NCBI GenBank assembly: GCA_003586115.2
Contig: QVOM02000025.1
Coordinates: 42,514,522 to 42,578,521, forward strand
DNA from: Salvator merianae
Taxonomy: Eukaryota > Chordata > Lepidosauria > Squamata > Teiidae
Reading direction: 5' to 3'
Length of the DNA stretch: 64,000 nt
A model generated the notes under the pieces. It was not told the DNA's origin and made no database searches. It saw only the letters and a list, made by a program, of their open reading frames with translations. Positions 39,401 through 52,100 of this stretch are shown piece after piece. Position 1 is the stretch's first letter; each line of letters begins with the position of its first letter. Both the position numbers and the translations under genes were made by a program.

Positions 39401-42400
39401 CCAGACTCCCTCCCCGGATCCTAGTCCAGTGCGTATGCTACCAAAGTTTCAAATGTGAGTAAAATTGGGATATTCTCCAACTCAATTAGTACAGTTAAGT
39501 TGGATCGAATAGCTTTAAAACTTTGCAGGCAGACGTCAAGTTTGATTACACAATATTTGGCCTGCTCTGTTTTTGCCATCTCTATTTTTTATAGCTTCAG
39601 TTCCTTGATGTGGTACATTTTATGCTGTGGAAGGAAGTGAATGGTACTATATATGACATAGTAATAGCTATTAACTAATAATATCATGATACAGGGTACA
39701 CACATCTCTTGTAGACACTGAAGGTGGACAGGCAAAACTTTTGAAGGACTGAATTCACATTATTCTGGGGGAGTCAGTTGTCAGAAATGATTCTGCTGCT
39801 GCCAGCTCTGCATTTCACCTGTGTTAGACCTGTTCTAGTTTGACCATCCAGCAATAGTATCAGAGAAAGACCACAACTAGCTTTGATTTGAATTTTCTAC
39901 TTATCTGAAAGGTCCTATTTCATCCTGCCTTGTTCATCATCATCCATTAAGGAACCACTGGATGGCTCCAATCTCTCATGTGAAGGAGGGGACGGGGAGT
40001 GGCTGAAGGACATCTGAAAAAGCAAATCTCAGCTGAAATATCCCTAAGAGTGAACTTACTTAATACTGTGGGAGTAAAAATTTTTGTAAAATATAAATGC
40101 AAATGCAGACTGAGATCTTTTCCTTACTTTGCAATTGCTGCTTAGGGAGAGGTGGTAGACCTGAAAGACGAATGTAAAGGGAAGTCCTTTTGTTAACATC
40201 TTGCTTTCAGTATCTCTTGAGTGGCGGCTGGTACAGGTGAGCGCACTGCCATCTGGACTTCAGAGGAAGCTCAGCAGGGGGAGGGGCTTTCAGCTGCACT
40301 CACACACACCAAATGCCACTAAGTTGGAGGCTCATGCAAAAAATATTAGTTTCCTTCTATGCATTATACCCAGCCATTTGTAGTCTTGCTTTTGGAGTGG
40401 TTGCCATTCTGTTTAGGATTGGTGTGATCTGTGCAATGAAGGAATAATAATACATTAAAAATAACAACTTTATTGCTTATGCAAGAACTATATTCATATG
40501 CTGTGAACAACAGTATGGGTGGTTGCATTGTGTTGCTTATAACATATCTAATAACACACACCATTTAATCCAAAAATGCTTTTGAATCATTAACATTAGA
40601 ATTCTATTTTATCCTTTCTGGGAGAATAGAAACAGAGAAGATAGGGCTGGAGGCTGGAAATGGGTTGCCATCTTGGAAGTTTAATGACCAGCTCTTTCCC
40701 TGTGATGTGTGTGGAAAAGTGTTTGGCCGACAGCAGACGTTGTCCCGACATCTCTCCCTGCACACAGGTAACTTTTCTTAAGATAGTTTTGGGCAGTTTT
40801 GTCTGTTATTATCTCCCTGATCCATCCCACACACATGGCAACAACGAACATTTCTTTGAATGTAAATATAGGTAGTGCAATATATTCTCTGTGCATTCTG
40901 TAACATTCATGGTCATTGAGAGCTATAGTGTATCTGCTTCTTGCTTTGCTATAAGGAACAGCAAAATAAGGATCAGCCAAATTCAAGTCTCTTCTCTCAT
41001 GTCCCTGTTGCCAATTAATTGGGAAGACAGGACCAAGCATCCTCCCTCTATACATACATTCAGGAGGTTGATGAGGATGCTCCACTTTGCCTTCAGCTAA
41101 AGAGGTGCTTCTCCTCCTCTTTTATACATTGCACTGTTCCTATCTGTTTTTAACTTTGTTTTTATGTATTTTGATTGTTGTAACTTGCCCTGAAACCTCA
41201 GGGTATTGCAGAGATAGAAATGAAGTAAAGAAAGAAAATAATATCTTCAGAAATACAATTATCAGATCAATATGGTGGTGGGTGCTGAGGTGGTTTGTTG
41301 ATTCACTATCTTGCTAATTTTTTTTTTTTTTTTTAATGGCCCTTTTGGAAAAGATCAACAGAGTGAAAGGATATTAATTTTCTTTGTCATTCCTTGTATC
41401 TCATTCTCCTTGAGGATGGATCCAGGGCAGCAAGCAACAATAGGAAAAGTTCAATTTGATCTTATAGAATTCCATAATTCTTCAGTGACCCCAGTGAGCT
41501 GAAAGAATGGGGTGAAATATACGATACAGAGTAGCTTTTGGAGTACCAGCTCTATCAAGGCCGATGGATGAGCTTTGTCATTAGGCAGAGTGAGATGATG
41601 ACTACCAGCTGATGATTTTGACATCAAAATGGAACCAATTATTAAACTTTTGTTGTTAAATAATAAATGATAAAACTAGAGGTCAGTGGATACAGGACAG
41701 TTTGCAAATATCATTTTATATACTAATAAAAAAATAATAAATTAAAATGATGATGTTCTTCCTCTAGGGAGAGGTAACTGTGGCCTTTTCTGCTTTATGT
41801 GCTAATATAATTTGGCCAGCTGAGGCTGCTGTGGATCTTGGCTGGGGTGAGAGCGCCATTTGCTTTTCCTCCTCTGGTGGCAAAATATCTTGGTCGGCCC
41901 TATTAGATGATCTAATAGGGAAAATAGTTGCTGGGTTTAGCCTCTTTTGAGAGGTGATATTGCTAATCATTTCCAATTGGGTGGATTGTTTGTGGTGCCC
42001 TAGCATTATCAGCATGTTGTTGAATGTTAAATGCAGCATCCCTTTCATATAAAATCCAATCTCATTTGTCTTTAAGAGTAGATTTGCCACATGCGTAAAA
42101 AAAATTAGGCCTTCACTCCTGCAACCCAGGGCCAACCCATGGTGCATGTCTGCCAGAAAGCTTGGAAAAAGCAGAGTGCAGGGAAAAGCATTCTTTTGAG
42201 TGCTGTACCGGCACTTTCATCCTCTATGCTAGTTTGGACTCTCCAGGGGATGGACCTTCCTGGCTCAGACAAAGAGTGGTCAGTTGTTTTTATGGATATA
42301 AACCATGGTGTGCACCCTAAACGTCCATGCAGTACTGATCCAGTGTTGGGCTGGTGTGATTGGCTTGGGTGTGTGTGTGTGTGTGTTCCATTACAGTGCT

Positions 42401-43141
42401 GTTTTTCTTAGAAAACCTGGAGTTTCCCGAATCCATCTGGCAGCAGCCCTACAATTACATGAGTTTCCTATAAATAAGTTTGGAGTTGCTCATTTGTTGG
42501 CCCAAACAAATAGAATTTAAGCCATTTCCCCCTACTCTGCAGAAACAAAAATACCTTAGCTTATTTAGTTTTGTTTAAAGCGTTGCTTAAAGAAAACCTG
42601 GTCCTTTTGTTGTGCACCAGGTATATCAGCCACATGAGTACAATGTGTAGATGTGTGAGAAACCATTCGAACCATACAAGAAGTGGCTGGAGCCAACATG
42701 TCCAGTCGTAGTTGCACTGCAGTATAGCTATACCAACTATACTGCTACAGCTGTAAGATTTTTTTAAAAAGATAATATATTTAAAAGAGGAAGGACTGAG
42801 TAAAGTTCATAATTAATGATGGGGAAAAATAGACCATAAGAACTTATGTTCTTCAGTGCAGCAAAACAAGTGTCAATTGTACTTACTATATAGAGGACTA
42901 TTTTCCTGATCATTGCCTCAGTCTTCCTAGTGCAAGCTGCTTCTCACCTGAGCTTGCCTGCTCTTGAGGGGACAGGTAACATTAGAAAGGCAACCTTTTT
43001 GACCCTAACAAGCTGACAGGATTAGATTGCACTGTTGACCATCATTCCTTGATTCCTTCCTTCCTTCCTTCCTTCCTTCCTTCCTTCCTTCCTTCCTTCC
43101 TTCCTTCTATCCATCCATTATAAGAAAACATAGTACAGCTT

Positions 43142-43180
<39 letters not shown>

Positions 43181-46100
43181 CTCTCTCTCTCTCTTTCTTA
43201 CTCTCTCTGAATAGCTTCCCTTTGAATTTTGTTCAGAACATCTGTGCCTGATGAAAACTTCTTAAGATTTTTTTCTAGAACAGTTTTTAGAGCTTTCAGA
43301 TTTTTTAGCTACAGCTCCCTTGAGCCTAGACACCTGGAGGGCATTGGGGCTTATGAAGGCTGTTGTAGAACAATGCTTGACACAAATTGTTTAGGTAAAA
43401 CTGATGTGATATTTTTAATGTTGTTGGCTACATTGTTTCAAATTACAGATACCAGGTTGCATTTTAAAAAACCTTTCAGTTCAACAAATAATTTTGAAGT
43501 CAACCTGTTAACCACTTAAACCTAGGGAATTTGAGTTGCAGTCCTATACCCTCTTGCTTTTAACTAAACCTTAGTAAAAATTTAGAAGGACTGAATTATT
43601 TTTGAGTAAATGTCTATAGGATTGTGGGACTAGTCTCATTTATTTTGGAGAGCTTCACGCAGAGACAAAAGAATCCTGTTGATGTTCATATACACTGGTT
43701 AATGCAGATTCAGAGTGCCTGGCCAGTCCTACTAGATCTCATGAGTTTGAGAGCCTCAAGGCCATATACAATCCATTTTCAAGCCTTAAGATGGGTGCTG
43801 AGGTCAGTGTGAATGTCATAGAAATCTGGAATTTGAGGTGTTAATGTTCCTAGAAAGAAAAACAAACACAGTATATGTTGGTGACTACGATCAGTTTAAC
43901 AATAATACAAGCAGTGCTAATTAGTTTGCCTGTCATAATACCATTTTTTTAAAAAGTGCTCAAACTCCACAGTACTTGGGCACTTCTAAAAACTTCATTT
44001 TTTATTTACTTAGTTATAAACATTTATTTTCTAGGCCTTCACCAAAAGATCTCAGGGTGGGTCATAATATTTGCTAAAATAACAATATAAAATATGAATG
44101 AAATCAATAAAACATTATGAAATAAAAATATAATTAAAATGCAACCCAACTCACCTCCTTGGCAGGAGCAACATAAGGAGGGAGCTGAGCATCCAAACAC
44201 TAGATGAAGTGGCAAATTTTAACCAGGCACCAAAAGCAGTATGTTGTCATTTAGATTGCCTCTGCTGGGAGGTTATTCCAAAGTCTGGAGGTCACAACAG
44301 AAAAGGTCTTCTCTCATGTGCCACCCCTCAAACCACTGAGGATGATGATACTACAAGAAGGGTCTCTGCCTGAGATCTTAATATCCAGGCTGGTCAATAT
44401 AGAAGAAGGCACCCATTCAGATATTCAGGGCCCAAGCCATTTAAGGCTTTATATTTAGATTAAGGAGAATGAACATGATTACATTGTTCCTGCACCTGTC
44501 CCAACAAAGGTCATCCACCAAGGAGATCAAGAAATATCCCACCCTGAGACCAGATTGAATTTGGTGAAGATAATCTGTTTCTTCCAAGCATGATTGCATC
44601 TGGGTAGCCTTCATTCTCTCCTACGCCTTCTTCAGAAAGGGGATGTTAGCAACTGGCTGGTAGTTATTTAATACCTGGGTATCCAGGGAGGTTTTCTTAA
44701 GAAGAGGGTGTACCACAACATCTCTAAGTGCTGCTGGCATCTCCCCCTAAGGCATTGTGCATCCCTTGAGTGTACCAAGCCATGCAGCCTCAAGTAGCTT
44801 TTATTAGCTATGATGGACAAGAGTTAAGGACACAAGTGGTTGACCCCAGACTCCTGCAAGAAGGTTGTCCACTTCCTCAGACCGCAGTAATTGAAACTGT
44901 TTCAAAATATCAGGACCAAACAGTGCTGTGGATTCTTTTACTGAACTACTTCCAACTGTGGAGTCCCATTCCGTGAGAATTTGAGTGACTTTGACTTCAA
45001 AATGCCCTTCAGATTTATCACAGCAAGTCTCCAGAGGTAGTTTAAATGGATCCTTATGGCTAGACAGCAATAGCCTTTTTATCACTGAGAATAACTATGG
45101 TGGACAACCACTTGAGAACACAATGGTGACAGAGAAGTAAACCTTCTTCAATAACACTGCCACCACATGGTAGGTACACTCACTCATGTTTGGCCAGATT
45201 CCCATTGGAATCTGCACCGCTTGCACTCTAGCCGTCAGCCCTCCTGCTTCATTGCACACAGCTCCCCCTTATGCCAGGGTACCTTACAAGATCTGTGGGT
45301 TTGTACTTGAGTGTAATCACATCAAGAGAAACATCAGCTATGTCAAACAGGAAATGCTCCCAGAGCCATAAGGAATCCATAGGATTCTATAAGTCTCTGA
45401 GGAGTACCATCTCAATGGATCATTCACCACTGCATCGAAGAACTGACACCATAAGCCCAAACTTCACCAGAAAATTATCTGCCCATCATAATGGGCATAC
45501 TACAAGTCCACTTACCAACAGAGTATCACTACCCACTCTGTAGCAAAGGCCAGATCATGTCTTGTGTATATAACATGCTGAGATATGCTAGAAACCATGA
45601 AGTCCTGCCTTACTTCATTTTAAAAGGCAGTTTTATCCTTAAATGAACATTTTGTACACTCTCTTTTTCTGTTTTATCATCCTTACCATTAGAAGGAGTT
45701 GTTCAGTGTTCTCTACAGGTTTCATGGCAAAACATTTAAATATTTCATTTTCATACAGATATTTACTAAGATGAAGGACCATTGAAATTTAATGTTAGTC
45801 ACAAGTGAACTGGCATTTATTGCAAGCACCAGTATTGGATTTTGCTTATTGGAAACTGTTTATGTGATATGTAAAACTACCTCTGTAATTTTTTTTTTTA
45901 AATATTATTATTCTTTTTTTATGCCAGAGTATATAGAGAAACTTTGCTAGATAAGAAGGTATTTTTATGGCTGTTTGTTTTAAAGTGTTACAACTGAATG
46001 ATGATTTTACACTTGGAAAGGTTATGATTTTAAAATTACTTGATATTATAAATGGTACTATTTCATAAAGACTTATTTCATATGTAGATTAAACTTTTTT

Positions 46101-49100
46101 TATGAATTTAGCAACAATTGACGTAATATCAGGAGTCTCCAGTATTTTTTTATTTTTTAAACAGTGAGCTTGACCTAGCTTAAATCTGACATTGAGACCA
46201 AAACAACTCAAGTGCTTCACTTTTTGTGCCAGTGATTTGAGGGATTACACTGAAGGATGAAACAGTATTTGTTTTTAAATCTGATTTTCTCCCTTAGAAA
46301 CTAGCAAAACTGTGTTGCCTGATGGCTCACATAAACTTGAAATTATCAGAAATTTTCACAATGCATGGGGGGAAATGTCAGGATTAAAATGATCTGCAGA
46401 TGTATCCTCACTGGTTCCCTTTGGTGTACATGTGAAGTTTCAAATCTCGAGGTTTCACAGCCTTAGAATTATGAGCCTGACAGATTTTTAATTATGAGCA
46501 TAAATTATATTTTCCCCCTATTCTAGAACCACTTTTAATATTCACTGGGCTTCTTTCTTTGGTGACAGCCCAGGCCACACAGTGAAGCACATGTCGATAG
46601 GAAAATGTTATATCAGGTTTTAGTAACATGCCTCTAATGGCCAGATCTAGGTGGTGCAGAAAATGGATGGTTAAACTCTTTCCCTCTTTTGTCAATGTGT
46701 TGCAGAAAGCTTCAAAGTATGAAGCTACGCTTGGTGAATGTCAAAAAGGTCCCACGCATATTCTTGACAGGATATAAATGCAGTTAAGAATTGCAGTGTG
46801 TGTGAACCCCCCACCAAATTATTTCAATGCTTCTTTCCAGACGAGAGAAAATACAAATGCCATTTGTGCCCATATGCTGCTAAGTGCCGTGCTAACCTGA
46901 ACCAGCACCTGACTGTCCATTCCGTGAAGCTGGTGAGTACAGACACTGAGGACATTGTCAGCGCTGTCACTTCTGAAGGCAGTGATGGAAAGAAGCACCC
47001 TTATTACTACAGGTGAGGACTCAGTTGAAAGCCAAGCCCAGACTCCAGGTCCAGAAGCCTTTTCTACCTGTTTATTTATGAGACACAAAGGAAAAAAATC
47101 TGCTTTTGTTTTTTTTGAGGGAGGTCCTAACTAGTGCTTTTGACTTCATCAGTGGTCTAACTCAGAGCGGTGAGGTCTCATCTGTAAAACCTCCAAGTTA
47201 GAAGCCCCTCAAGATTAAAAGCACTGCAATAAATAATTCATTATTGTTTTCCTTCCTAATTCACCTCACAGAACCACCTCTGCCAAGTTACTGGATTTTT
47301 CAGTCTATTCCCAAATCTCCTCACTTCATACATCCATTTCAATATTGCTGTGAATTTCTAAAGTTGAAATAGCTAAAGTTGCTGCCAGGACTGGCCAATA
47401 CTTTTATTTTTTATTTGTTTCTTGGAATTTATATCCTGCCTTGTACCCAAAGGTCTCAGGGCAGGTCACAATAAAACATTAGAGACAAAATAAAACAGAA
47501 CTTAGGGACAACAGCTGTCATATTGCAAGAACATCTGGATGGCACTATGATTTCTTCCACATGGGTACTTGGTGTGTTCCAGGGGTCATTCTGGGACTGT
47601 CCTTAAATAGGGGGCATTCTGGAACTATCCCGGAATAGGATTATAGGACTACCCCGGAAGAAGACTACCGTAGTCTGCACTAGCATGCGGATGGCAGGGC
47701 CCTATTCCAGTATATAATCTGGAATAAGGCCTAGTGCAGATTAAGGACTTATGTGTACTAGGTCTATGTGTACTAGCTCATTTAAGAGGTTCAAATGTGA
47801 CTTACATATGTACTTAGAGTGTTAAATTGTTCTGACTTTTTTAAACACTGAGACTCAGAGTCAGTTATATGATTGTTATTGCTTCTCTGTTCATTTCTAC
47901 ACGTGTACAAAGATGTGTCAACGTATGACCTGCCCTTCTAAGCAAAAGCCAACTCAAGGCATTTTATGACAGTTTAAAATAATGACTGTGAAGAGAACAA
48001 TTTAAAATAAGGTGAAACGACAAAAACATAGCAGAAGCAATAAGAACAGATCACCTATAAGATCTTAACTAGAAAATACTTGCCCAGGTATAATCATAGA
48101 TAATCTCTTCCAGTGGGCAGATTTGAAGAGCAGATTTGAAAAGCTTTCTATCCTTCAGTGATGCACGCACTGTCTGGTGCCCTAAACACAATAGTGGCTG
48201 GCACTTGGGTGTGCAATAGAAGGGCCGAGCAGCAATCCTCCACCTGCCCAATCCACATCAGAGAAAAGAGGAATTTGCTGCGTGATGGAATATCGAAAGG
48301 GGCATGATGAATTGCTACTCAGCCTTTAATCTGCCCTCACCCAGTGTCAGCCGCTACTGCCCTGACAGTAGCTGTGTGAATCTAGGCCTGCTTCTGAATG
48401 TGCCAGAGTAAACCTGACTAATCTGCAATTAAAAGAGAGCAATGTGATTATACTCTGAAGAGGCTATTTTAGAATTTGGTGGTTATTTTTTTTTTTTTAA
48501 CGAAATGCTTGCAGCTTCCCCAAGTATATGGGGAGGTAGGAAGCAACAAAAACGGCGGCAGTAATGGAAGAACATTGTGAAGTCAGTGCCCTGAGATGCT
48601 TAGTTTTCAAGCCGCTTGGAGCTTTAGAAGCCAGAGACGACAACAAAGCCATTCTAGTGGTTGTCAACACTGATGTGGCTATGAACTAACTGCAAAATGT
48701 CTAGCAGCTCTTCTGTTTGTGTATTTAATTAGTACTTTTGCCCCAGTCAGACAGAAGGAATCCCTGAGCCCATTTTGGCTTGCCTTTGTGGAGGATGCCA
48801 GGCATTTCTGCCTGAGATAGCAACCTGATGCGGGACCATTTCCAAAGCTTGGTACTTGTTCGCGAGGTATGCAGCAAGCTCTCCATTTGTCTAGTCAGCA
48901 GCCTGACTAAACATCTTGGCAAGCCTGCAGCACATCTTATTGCCCAAAGGAAATCGCTAGGTGATGGGCAGCATCTGGAACCTGTAGTTTTTAATTAACT
49001 TTATGATTATTTAGCATCATTATAGTGTGTTTGGAATTGTTGCCTTGTGCCTGCTCTTAATCGGCTTGGCATGGCTGTCAGTTCAGAAGCAGTTCAGCAG

Positions 49101-52100
49101 ATGAAGGGCTGTCCCAGTGCAACTTAAAAAGTATAGAGAAGAGAAAGTTTATAAAGCCAACAACTGCTCGGATTGGACGTAGAGAAATAATGTGCGTTAG
49201 TCACAAAAAGGTTCTGTAATTGCACTCCTTGCTCTTTGTAATTGTTCTAACTCTCTTCTTCCTCCAGTTGTCATGTGTGTGGCTTTGAAACCGAACTGAA
49301 TGTCCAGTTTGTCAGTCATATGTCACTTCATGTGGATAAAGAACAGTGGATGTTTTCTATTTGCTGCACAGCCTGTGATTTTGTTACCATGGAAGAGTCT
49401 GAGATAAAAGCCCACATTGCCACCAAGCATTCAGGTGATAACCTTTCTCTCTGCCTGGGTTGGTCACATGTCCCATCATTTCCATTTTAAGTGTTACCTG
49501 ATGCTAACCCAGGTGAATGCTACTGTGGCAAAATTCTACCAGGACAAGATTTATGTGCAAGATTAGGACCAACTTCTTTTTAAAATTTATGCTTATGTCA
49601 TGTGTTTAGAAATGTGTAGTTTATCATTCAGTTTCTTTTTCTGTTTAGTGTGAGTCTTAAAAAGCTGAGGCTGCTTTATGAAGAGTTTGGAAATGTTAAT
49701 TGCTTCCATTAGACAAGAGAATCCAAGAAGGCGCTGAAGAACTCTTCACAATTTCCATATGTGACTACATTGCAAATGCTTTATGTAATATAATGCAGGA
49801 ATTCTTCATTTAGATTTTGCAAATGTGAACAAGTGATCTTATGTCCTTTTATAGGAATAACATTACCGCCTTTGCAATTTTTTACAAATAGAAATTGTGA
49901 TAATTTATAAGCTTCTTCTCCGCAAATCAAAGTAGGACTGAATTCTTTTCTCACCAGAAATTATGAACATGCAAAATATGTAGTGTCAATAGGCAAAATA
50001 TTGATACCCTAGAAAAGCTGAAAACAAGGAGAAGTTTCATTTCAGTCAATGTGAGCTCTTTTATCTGTTATCAGTAGAAGAATGCAACCAAAAATACATC
50101 TGTCTGAAACCTCGTTGTGAAATTTGTTCTTCTCTTTGCATTAGAAATGGAGCAGAATCCCCATGATTCAGAGGTGAAAGAGAAGATCTAGGTATTACAA
50201 TCATACCCATAAAATCCGTGGAAAATTGTGCACAGAAGTGCAGAGCCACAAAATTGCAATATTTTAGGCATCCAAAAATTCTGTGACCAAAGATGTGTTC
50301 TGGAGATCTTTCGTTCACAGTTCTAATATTTCTTTGATTTGCTCTTGCCAAAGAATAAAATAATGCCATAGCCATGGTTTTGCTAACAGCTGGGTTGAAC
50401 AGGTACAGATTATTATGGGAAATCACAGTGCATAAATACTGTACTCAGTGGATATAATTTTCAAAGGAGCTCAGAAAATTGTGTCATTTAGAGACTTTCC
50501 TCTGCTAGAAGGAAAGATAGTTTAACTGTGTCTATATGATTAAGATGAAATAAGATTAGACATTTGGAATGGTCTGACTTCACCTTGTTTTCAGTTAAGG
50601 AATGGGCAAATAAAGGAAAGGAAAAGGTCACACTATTGTTGAAAGATCTATAAGCAATAGCTCTGGAGAAGAAGAAATAAGGGTTTGCCCCACTACTGTT
50701 CTGAGCTGTAAAATCAATGCACAATTGCAGATGAAATGGAACAAAGATACACTCATGGCTGATTGCGCTGCGGTCAAGACTTAGAGCAGTTCTGCACTTG
50801 CTGGTATACTGGACCAGCAAGCATACTAGAAGCCTCCCTTCTGCTTTCTGGGGTGGTCTAAGGGAGGCCTCTTTCAGAGGCTCCTAGTGTGCTTGCTGGT
50901 CTGGTATACTGGCCAGTGCAGAATCACCCATAATTCACAAAAATTACATTGAGTAGAGTAGAACTGCACAGCAGGCAACAATCATAGCACAGTCCCCTAT
51001 CCAGATTTAGAATAGTCTATCCACCGTCAAATATCAATGTAAGCACACTGAACACCATACTCTACCAGTAGGTGGTATATATCTAAAAGATTGCTGCAAA
51101 ACCTTTAGTTCCAGTCTCAAGGAAGAGGAGCAATCCTGTCACTGCAAGGGAAAACCCTTGGGACTCTAATGTCATGTATTAAGAATCCTTAGTCTAGAGG
51201 TCATTGCTAAAAAGACTAATCAAGTCCTAAAGGAATCACACATCATTTGCCAGCAGCTTTGAACAAAGATCATCAGCTCTATATGCAATAAGTGATGCGT
51301 CCGGACATACTGGACAAGCCAGATAAGCCTTGTGGAGTGTGACTGGAGACAGATATATACATGTTCAACAGTAGTTGCTTCTGCATTTTGTAAAAAAATA
51401 AAGCGTTTACTAATAAGCCAAATGACATTGTTGAACGGTTGGTTTTGTCTCTAGGTGAAGAGAGGAAAACACCCAGTGATTCGAACAGCCCGTCATCGTC
51501 TTCCCTGTCAGCACTTAGTGATTCTGCAAACAGCAAAGAAGATTCAGAGATCAGCCCTAAACCCAAGGGGTCAAACAACCTGCTAGTTATTTCCGTTGTG
51601 CCTGGTAATCAGACCTTGTCGAATACAGAAGAAAAAGCAGAGAAAGGTAAGAACTTGGTGGAACAGTTATCAAGTCTGTCCCTTCCCTTGCTCAAGACCA
51701 TGGTGTGCGACTCAGGTAACAGTATCCGTGATTTCCTCTTGCAGGTTTTGAATGTATTTTCTGTAACTTTGTCTGCAAAACAAAAAACATGTTTGAGCGC
51801 CATTTGCAAATCCACCTGATTACGCGGATGTTTGAATGTGATGTGTGCCACAAATTCATGAAGACTCCTGAGCAATTGATGGAGCACAAGAAATGCCACA
51901 CTGTCCCCACCGGTGGGCTCAAGTAAGGAAAGCAAGTACACAAACTTTTACTGCGTTAAGTATCTCAAATATAATGGGGGTGGAAATTGAGAAACTGACT
52001 TGGTAAGGTTCAGCTTATTCTCAGCGGCAGCTGCCGGTTTTAAGCCCGGGTGTTTGTGTCCCGCGCAAAACGCGTCATGGCTGTTTGTGGGGCCTCAGGG

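Larger units (their letters stand above)
18915..40629 (+). other. ZNF827: 21.7-kb intron between exons 3 and 4
   Basis: The largest intron here and the main transposon reservoir; individual elements are listed separately between 20104 and 38840. Stretches 18915-20100, 22350-23960, 29055-30900, 33000-35100, 35520-38600 and 38850-40629 show no gene or repeat I can name with confidence. Confidence 0.85.
40768..46840 (+). other. ZNF827: Intron between exons 4 and 5
   Basis: 6.1 kb. Holds a (GT)n at 42367-42386, a long polypyrimidine tract (43050-43208) and an L2 fragment (43995-44800, - strand). 40768-42360 and 44800-46840 show open frames of up to 127 codons with no recognisable homology. Confidence 0.85.
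47013..49267 (+). other. ZNF827: Intron between exons 5 and 6
   Basis: 2.3 kb. Contains an L2-like 3' tail (47398-47480, - strand) and an inverted-repeat element (about 47545-47746). Nothing else recognised. Confidence 0.85.

Noticed and set aside
41764..42147. 127-codon open frame on the - strand
   Set aside because: No recognisable motif; could be a decayed retroelement but nothing supports it.
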